A stretch of DNA of 64,000 nt from Mytilus edulis (taxonomy: Eukaryota; Mollusca; Bivalvia; Mytilida; Mytilidae). The stretch is from positions 4,019,486 to 4,083,485 of the forward strand of contig NC_092350.1 in assembly GCF_963676685.1 (NCBI RefSeq), read 5' to 3'. Below the pieces are notes generated by a model. The model saw only the letters and a program-made list of their open reading frames with translations. It was not told the DNA's origin and made no database searches. This document shows, one piece after another, positions 56,959 through 64,000 of the stretch; position 1 is the stretch's first letter; every line of letters starts with the position of its first letter. The translations under genes and the position numbers were made by a program.

Positions 56959-59900
56959 ATGGCTCGTTTCCGGAAGAACGGGAAGTTTAACAGAAAAATA
57001 AACTTCGTACGGTCATCAAAGATGAAATACATGAACAAGATATGTACCGACGACCATCCATATGGGAAATTTACTGACAGTTTACAAGATGATCATGAAA
57101 TTATAAGTAATTGTGAACTTGACGTAGGAGCATCTGTAACTGTATCAAACGATCCATCGCACGACGACAGTTGGAAAGAAGGAAGAAGAGTAGTTGAATT
57201 GCTTCACCTTGCTGAAAACCTCTATTGTAAGATGTGCAACTGTCCTCTCCAATTACTGGATACTGTAGGGGAGCGGAAATACGGCCTCGGAAGCGTTTTG
57301 TACATTCCTTGCAGTAGTTGCAAGGCATGCAACAGTGTTGAGACAGGAAAAAGGAATGGAAAAGGAGCATTTATCGTAAATTCAAAAGCTGCAATTGGTA
57401 AGATTCATTTTATTTCAACACTAAAAATTCAATGAGAAGGTAAAAGCTCATGTCTGATTATAAATGAGTTTGTCCAATGCCTTCTCTACTCTTTCTTAAT
57501 CCCTTATATTGGCCTGGGGAAATGGGGTAGGGGGGTATTTTGAAAGTGCTGCGTGCAGGGGAAGTGCTGTCCAAATTTTTTAAAGTATGATTCATTCTGG
57601 TAACTATACCCATCTTGTATGTGTTCAGAATAGAATATTTTTATTTCCCAAATTACGGCCACAGGGCCCATACATTGCATAAAGAGTATAAGATCAGATT
57701 CAATTGATTTACAAATTACATAATTGGTAACAACTGAATATTTCTCCTTTGTCATAAAAAGAATCTGCATCAAGTTCATTTAAATCTTTTCACTAAACAT
57801 GCTAAAAGCACTATGCTACTGAATGACTAGTCCAAATAACTATGACATCTTGAAAGGCTATAATAATTTTTTATTTGACGCCTTACTTCAATGTACGGTG
57901 TCAAAGAAAAAAATTATAAGAGTTTTTCAAGATGTCATAAATATTTGGACTACTGAACGACATATCTGTAGTGTTACTAGCCATGAATCCATTTTTCTAG
58001 ATTAAACCAAAGCTTCTGTTCTAGGTCCAAGACCAATGTGGGTCCATACGCTGATTCTTGATTGACCTACATGTACGACCCATTTTCTCTACTTCTTGTT
58101 CGCTTTAGTAGGTCCATTCACACTAATTTTTCTTAGCATACATGTACATTGTATTACAATGTATATGATATCTAAGTTATTATTTGATGGAAGTTTCGCC
58201 AACTGTTGTGTTAAATGTTTTGCTGTATATTTTCTTTCATTTCATTTATATTTAAGTTATATAATTAATCTTATGCAATTTTAAGATATTGTCTTAATTT
58301 TTAAATTATCTTATAAGTTTGTGTGCTTTGTAAGAAATTGCCCCTTCAGTAATGTATTAGAGTCTTTTTTCATAATTCATTAGAGTAAAAAAATCCCAAT
58401 AGTATGCAATATATGGTCTTCAACAATGAGTGAAACATATTCTGTATAGTAAGCTAATTTGAAACACTTTTTTCAACTCGTTTTTGCATTTCTTGAATCA
58501 TGTTGTTTTCCAGCCTGAAACAAAATTACATCTGTATATATGTACTTATGTGCCAAGGCTCCGTGTTGAAGGCCGTAATTTAACCTATAATGGTTGACTT
58601 TTTAAATTGTTACTTGGATGGAGAGTTGTCTCATTGGCACTCACACCACATCTTCCTATATCTATTAGCACTGAAAATGTAAATATATAAAACAACATTA
58701 CAATTCTGTATCATACTATGCTACCTTTTCAGGGATGATACATGCAGGAATAGGGTCTACACATGTGAACAACTTTCTTTCTGGTTTAAATGTCCCTTCA
58801 GTCAATCCATCAACAATCAAGAAGAAAGAAAATGAAGTTGGAAAGAAAATACATGAAGCTGCCATTGAATCATGTAAAACAGTTCAACAGCAAGAAAAAA
58901 ATTTAAGTAATGGAAAGGTAAGATTTTTTGGTTCATATACAGTGACTAGTAAGGTGCATAAAACAAGACTTTTCTTAAACTTTGTATAAATTGGCCTTTT
59001 TAACTTTTTTTGGATTCGAGCATCACTGATGAGCCTTTTGTAGACGAAACGCGCATCTGGCATATATATATAATTTAGTCCTGCTATCTATGATGGGTTT
59101 ATTTACCTATTTCTTAACCCATTTCACTTGGATTTAATATCAAGTCTTGATTAATCTAGTTTTTTTTTAATATTATGAATTTAAATATAGGAAGATAAGG
59201 TATAAGTGCCAATGAGACCACTGTCAATCCAAATAAACATGTGAAAGCTCTATCACAAGAAAACAACCAATTACTGAAAAATGTAAGGGCATACACTACA
59301 TAGATATAGGAAGAAGTGGTGTAAGTCCCAATGAGACAACTCTACACAGGGGCGGATGCAGGAATTTTCGAAAGGGGGGGTGCTAACCCACGGCAAAGGG
59401 GGGTGCAGGGGGGGTGCAAGACATATGTCCCGATACAAATGTATTGATTGGCAAAAATAAAGGGGGGGTGCGCACCCCCGGAACCCCCCCTGGATCCGCC
59501 ACTGCTACATGTATTTATATTTTGGAATTTGGGGCCTATTGTTTAATTGTTGGACATTGAGTTCCAAAGGGTCCAAAATTATACTTTATATTTGTTTTTT
59601 TTAATCAAATATCTAATTCTTGGGGTTAAGTGATATGCCAAATTAAGCTGTGTATTTAGATTTTTAAAATTGGTCCTCATTACTTTAACTTAGTATGCAG
59701 TTTTTTGAAAAAAACAAATATAAATAATTTATTTATTTATTTATTCTGTCCGTTTATTTAGATTGAAGTCAGTTTCGATGGCGGATGGCAAAAGCGGGGT
59801 AGTGGCTGGCACTATGACAGCAATACAGGTATACAAATTATCATACTCTTATAATGTGGACAACTGTTTTAGCTCTACTATTTTATTCCAATTCAAGATA

Positions 59901-62900
59901 TCTTATTTCTTCAAACAAGAGAAAACGTGCAATGATATGCTTTGTAGTATTGTTTAATTGCTGCATCATTACTATTTTATGCTAGTTGTATGGGCCGTTG
60001 CCAATTATTGTCATTGAGTTTGTGCCAATAGAATATTTATATTTGTATATTTGTATTTGTATATCTGTTATTTTAGGATTGCAATTATGGAGGAGATTTT
60101 TACATACAATAAAATTTAGAATGGAAATGGGGAATGTGTCAAAGAGACAACAACCCGACCAAAGAAAAAAACAACAGCAGAAGGTCAATAATCAGTTATG
60201 TTAGCATTTAATGTTCATGCCATTCAGTATTTACAGCATAGTTTTAATCAGAAATTATAATATTTATAGGTCATGCTAGTATGATTGGGTCAATCACTGG
60301 AAAAGTCATGGACTTCAGTCTTAGGAGCCGCATCTGCAAAGTATGTGAATACCATCAGCAAAGAAAAGAAATTGTTCCTGCACATGACTGTAGCAAAAAT
60401 TGGTATGGATCGAGCAAAGGTATGGAACCAGACATGGCAGTTGAAATGACCCACAACCTTAAAGATTCAGGATGCCAAATACAAGTGTTACATGCTGACA
60501 ATGATTCTACAACTACTTCTAGACTGAAAGTAGATTTTGATGACCTAGAAAAAAAGGATGACCAAAATCATGTTAAAAAAGGATTTTCAAAGAAGTTATA
60601 TGAACTGTCAAAGAAATTTAAAGAGTTGAAACACCCTGATGTCATCCCGTATATAGTGAGATGCTTTATGTATGCTGTCAAAGAAAACACTGGATCTGTG
60701 GAAAACATTCAGCTAGCGTTGAAGAGAATGGTTTTACACATATTTGGAGACCACACCTTGTGTGAAAATGCAGAATGGTGCACATATGCAAAAGATCCAT
60801 TCAATTTTAAGTAAGATATTTTTAAATGCATTACAATGAAAGGACTGATATGGATAATTATAATAATTAAAATGCGGGTTTACCTAATAAAAACACTAGA
60901 GGATCTGGTATGATTGACAATAAGACAAATCTCTATCCAGGACCTAAAACAGTTAATATAACTATAAGCAATTATACATGTAGATCACAACATAGCCTTC
61001 AATGTGGACCCTTGACTCAAACCACAAAGTTATCCATAAATGGCCCCAAAATAAAAAAAACAGCCAGATTCATGTACAAAATTAGCAATGAAAAACAAAT
61101 AAGTATATTATATATGTATATGTCATGAGGCAATATCCACTGTTGTCATTCATGAAAATTGTGCATAATGAAAACTGCACTTGATTTTGACCAAATACTT
61201 GGTTCAGGCATAGCTTTTGCTTGTGATACTGGTTAAGTGAGTTGATACATACATCTTTAAATTCTAATTTGGTTTAAATTTTGATATTAGGTTCAGATGA
61301 ATAAATTACAGATCATTTTCAAAGGAGTATGTTCGATAAGGTCCTAAAATGGCCCCCTTTTTTAGCGTAAATTTCAAATTGGAATTTATTGACTAATATC
61401 ACAATAAATTATAGCTAATACATTGACTAGATAGGATATAAGCCATTTTGTTGAAAATTTTACGTTTCTGCGTTTCATTATGACGTCACAAGTTGTACTC
61501 ATATTGATTTTTCACGAAAAAATCCATGAAAATGGGTAAATTTCCAAAGATTATTTGACAGGAAACATAGAGCGCATACGTCGACAACAAAGATTTTTTA
61601 AAATAATGTTTGTGAAGACATTTAACATGTCTTATTTGAATATAAAGCTTGTCGACGCATGCGCTCTATGTTTCCTGGTCCTTTATTTGGTTGAAATCCA
61701 GCTGATTTTGTCAAATTTTACCAAAATCCCTTATCTTGACCTTTTGGGGATGTAAAAATCAACGTGTTAGAATTAAACTTTGACAAAAACAGCTCTGTTT
61801 AACATTCTCACATGTCTTTAAGGCAACTTAAAACAATTATTGTCTTGTAACCATGAACTTTATAATTGGGGCCAAATATGGCACTTACCGAACTTGCTCC
61901 TTTAGTTATGTATACATGTATGACCTTTTTGATTATGCCCTTGATAATAACTACCGAGTGTTATTATTTTAAGGACCAGTCATTATGAAAATCAGCAAGG
62001 ACAAGTATCATATATGTAAAATTGGCACAAATTGTTGAAAAAAAATACATGTTTGAACAATCATCCTTTTCATGTGGATACTAACTTTCTTTTTATTACT
62101 AGGTATAGCAGTTTGCCAAATGGTGAATGTTTGTCAAATGATGCCCTGAAACAGGAGTTAAGTGAAGTGGTGGGGAAATATGAAAGGAGGGCAAACACAT
62201 TGCAGAATATGGGATCTACCCAGGCCAATGAAAATTTTAACCACATAGTTGCAAGCAAAGCTCCAAAATCAAGGTACGTTATTAGTCCAGTCATTCTAGC
62301 ATACATTTGACCCTAACCCGAAAGTAATTGCAAGAGAAGATTTTTAAGTTTTAATCTTTAGCATTATACCCCAAATATACACAGAAAAAAGTCCCATAAA
62401 ATCTAACTTGAGTAAGACTGAAAAAATCACCATTTAAAACTCCTATGGAGATTTGCATTGAAAAGGGAGATAACTCTTGCAAAAAAAGGCAGAAATATCA
62501 ATAAAAAATGATAACTTTACCGCTTCTATTCATTAGAATGTATTGATTCTTAATTTTTAGCAGTCTTTAGAGTATAACAAACAACTCTAAAGGTGTTTTC
62601 ATATCTTTAATCAAGCTATAATCTAGATTTTGTAATTCATTAGTTGAGCATTTATTGAATTTTTCAACATGTCAAGGTAAAGAATCTCAAATTTAATCAA
62701 AATAATTAAGCATGTATTCTTCTTTTTGTTGTTTAAAGTTTCTTTAGGTAAGTAATTTGCTGAAAAATTTAATATTCAGATATAAACAATACCAAATTTT
62801 TAACATTATTTTTTTAAAATGGTCACAAAGCTTCAAATATGCAATTTCTTGAATAAAAAATGCACAAAATATGAAACTACTCATAACACTTCAGTAATGT

Positions 62901-64000
62901 ACATTTCATGAGCAGAAGATTATATAATTTAGTCAAATACAAACTTAAAAGCCCCTCAAAGAACCATACTTAACATAAATTTCAAGAAAAACAACTAAAA
63001 ACTGACCAAAAAAGACTAATTTTTGCAAGAGTTATCACCCCTTCCAATGTTAATTTCCATAAGAAATTAAAAATGCTAGATTTTACGTGACTTTTTTATG
63101 GGTATTTAAAGGGCATATTGCTATAGATTAGAACAAAAACATTTTTTTTTAAATTATGCTTTTTAGCTCACCTGGCCCAGAGGTCTAAGTTAGCTTTTCT
63201 CATCACTTGTTGTCCTTCATTGTTAACTTTTAACAAAAATCTTCTCCTCTGAAACTACTGGGCCAAATTTAATTAAACTTGGCCACAATCATCATTCGGG
63301 TAGCTAGTATAAAAAAAATGTGTCTGGTGTCAAGGCCAACCAACTAAGATGGCCGCCATGGCAAAAAATAGAACATAGGGGTAAAATGTAGATTTTGGCT
63401 TATGACCATAAATTTGACATTGGGTAAAATCAATATCAAATTTTCTGATAATGAATGTTCATAGATATAGGAAGATGTGGTGTGAGTGCAAATGAGACAA
63501 CTCACTATCTAAACAACGATTTATTAAAGTTAACCATTATAGGTCAATGTACAGCCTTCAACACTGAGCCTTGTCTCACATTGAACACCAAGCTATAAAG
63601 GGCTCCAAAATTACTGGTGTAAAACCATTCAAACAGGAAAACCAACAGTCTAATCATGTATTTTATATGTACATTTATAGATTGCTTTTTTAAAGAGACT
63701 TGTGGCTTTGTGAAGCACATAATATTTATAGAATAACTAATTGAAGAATTCAAATAGAGAAAAATATTCAACGAGTGCCCGAAAACAACAGATTAATTCA
63801 TGAATGCGTGTAGAAATGTTAAATTATTGTTTTTTATTTAACTGGGAAATCAATGTAATTCATTGCAACCAATGTAATTATTACCTTTTGTAAATACGTG
63901 ACTTGTAAAATATATGTAGCTAACATTTATATCTATTTATAGGTCTTATGGTGGATCCTCATCTTTGAGCAACAGGTTATCTGCTTCAGTTTTACAAAAG
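56959..64000 (+). CDS. Mutator-like transposase-derived gene, six exons, open at right edge
   Basis: Join 56959-57397, 58733-58917, 59762-59828, 60270-60810, 62103-62273 and 63943-64000 (continuing past the window); 487 codons so far with no lesion. Every junction has GT-AG ends and keeps frame (phases 1,0,1,2,2). Exon 1: a basic N-terminus (MARFRKNGKFNRK) and a zinc-binding-type cluster (CKMCNCPL...CSSCKACN). Exon 2: STHVNNFLSGLNVPSVNPST. Exons 3-4: IEVSFDGGWQKRGSGW, which fits the first DDE Asp block of Mutator-like transposases, then MIGSITGKVMDFSLRSRICK with CKVCEYH, AHDCSKNWYGSSKGMEPDMA and HADNDSTTTSRL, the second Asp region. Exon 5: QNMGSTQANENFNHIVASKA. The family normally cuts and pastes DNA in the nucleus. 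The intact multi-exon structure could mean an active intron-bearing element or a domesticated gene. I saw no flanking long inverted repeats in view. Confidence 0.82.
57828..57952. mobile_element. 125-bp palindromic MITE in intron 1 of the Mutator-like gene
   Basis: Arms of about 45 bp: TAGTCCAAATAACTATGACA at the left and its near reverse complement ending ATATTTGGACTA at the right, with 'gacatcttgaaa' and 'tttcaagatgtc' inside. TA ends fit a TA-target element. The transcript of this intron would fold into a hairpin. Confidence 0.8.
58555..58672 (-). repeat. Dispersed repeat family A, reverse copy in intron 1
   Basis: 'ccaaggctccgtgttgaagg' and 'agttgtctcattggcactca' end in 'cttcctatatctatt', about 60 bp before exon 2. 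Confidence 0.7.
58990..59085 (-). repeat. Dispersed repeat family D, reverse copy in intron 2
   Basis: 'gagcatcactgatgagcctt' and 'ttgtagacgaaacgcgcatc' are the reverse complement of the family D signature at 47040-47090. Confidence 0.7.
59185..59346 (+). repeat. Dispersed repeat family A, two partial copies in intron 2
   Basis: 'aggaagataaggtataagtg' with 'ccaatgagaccactgtcaat', then 'gatataggaagaagtggtgt' with 'caatgagacaactctacaca'; the second copy is cut by the hAT-type MITE. Confidence 0.65.
59347..59504. mobile_element. Candidate hAT-type MITE
   Basis: It starts CAGGGGCGGATGCAGG and ends CCTGGATCCGCCACTG, imperfect inverted repeats of the common hAT type (CAGNGGCGGATCCAGG). The interior is G-rich and C-rich runs with no gene. 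CTACA occurs directly outside both ends, but a full 8-bp target duplication is not clear. Confidence 0.65.
60119..60187 (-). mobile_element. PLE 3' terminus scrap in intron 3
   Basis: 'gaatggaaatggggaatgtg' and 'tcaaagagacaacaacccga' match 14911-14980, the very end of PLE copy B. Only about 69 bp is present, consistent with extreme 5' truncation. Confidence 0.7.
61321..61903. mobile_element. Candidate TIR element with inner hairpin in intron 4
   Basis: AAAGGAGTATGTTCGATAAG at the left pairs imperfectly with the reverse of 'cacttaccgaacttgctcc' at the right over about 36 bp. Centrally, 61560-61587 and 61649-61676 form a 28-bp inverted repeat with one mismatch (aggaaacatagagcgcat) around a 61-bp loop. 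There is no coding frame. Confidence 0.6.
62355..63125. mobile_element. Candidate foldback element in intron 5
   Basis: Left words 'aaaaagtcccataaaatct' and 'gggagataactcttgcaaaa' recur inverted at the right (ttttgcaagagttatcaccc, agattttacgtgactttttt). The arms are about 120 bp and imperfect; the interior is AT-rich and noncoding. Confidence 0.6.
63160..63445 (+). repeat. Dispersed repeat family E in intron 5
   Basis: 'tttagctcacctggcccaga', 'tcctctgaaactactgggcc' and 'aagatggccgccatggcaaa' mark a repeat I recognise as very common in bivalve DNA. A reverse copy lies at 28336-28455. Confidence 0.75.
63455..63690 (+). repeat. Dispersed repeat family A in intron 5
   Basis: It starts 'catagatataggaagatgtg' and continues with 'aaatgagacaactcac' and 'acagccttcaacactgag' to 'accattcaaacaggaaaacc'. 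This is the longest plus-strand copy and shows the family's start. Confidence 0.75.

Overview
This window looks like nuclear DNA of a bivalve mollusc, most likely a marine mussel (Mytilidae). It is AT-rich, its genes have spliceosomal introns, and it carries Toll-like receptor and C1q-domain genes, two families known to be expanded in bivalves. It also holds many dispersed repeats that I recognise as typical of mussel DNA. The species call is inference. No bacterial features (operons, Shine-Dalgarno sites, CRISPR) are present.

Layout. 1-3.8 kb: noncoding DNA with dispersed repeats. 3.87-6.36 kb: a broken single-exon Toll-like receptor (TLR). 7.3-7.7 kb: a Penelope-like element (PLE) scrap that has become a 33-bp minisatellite. 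11.0-13.2 kb: a PLE 3' tail holding two nested insertions, one of them a foldback MITE. 14.8-18.05 kb: a tRNA-like sequence, a second PLE 3' end and a decayed Crypton tyrosine-recombinase transposon, the last two on the minus strand. 19.5-21.25 kb: an apparently intact two-exon secreted C1q-domain gene. 22.0-27.8 kb: a satellite array of about 176 bp units that starts with one head-to-head inverted unit. 27.8-33.8 kb: noncoding DNA with minisatellites. 33.88-36.39 kb: a second TLR, homologous to the first along its length, broken only by a pair of compensating indels. 38.6-46.7 kb: nested repeats, including a 3.3 kb element with terminal inverted repeats whose core is a 430-bp tandem array. 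47.2-48.1 kb: a 52-bp minisatellite. 49.2-51.3 kb: a 5' portion of a third PLE, interrupted by a dispersed repeat. 51.5-56.7 kb: a nearly full-length LINE with an intact ORF1 and a lightly damaged ORF2. 56.96 kb to the right edge: a six-exon (or longer) Mutator-like transposase-derived gene whose introns are loaded with MITEs and palindromes.

How the genes relate. Two kinds of immune gene (TLR, C1q) sit among transposable elements of at least four classes: LINE, PLE, Crypton (tyrosine recombinase) and Mutator-like DDE, plus non-autonomous families. Only the C1q gene, LINE ORF1 and the Mutator-like gene (as far as it is visible) read without lesions. The most interesting signals are a PCNA-interaction (PIP-box) match and a 2A-like peptide in the same LINE, the transposon enclosing a satellite-like array, the minisatellite born from PLE coding sequence, and the compensating frameshift pair in the second TLR. 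Exon joints, frames, repeats and inverted repeats were read by eye; no database search was possible, so family names rest on motifs.
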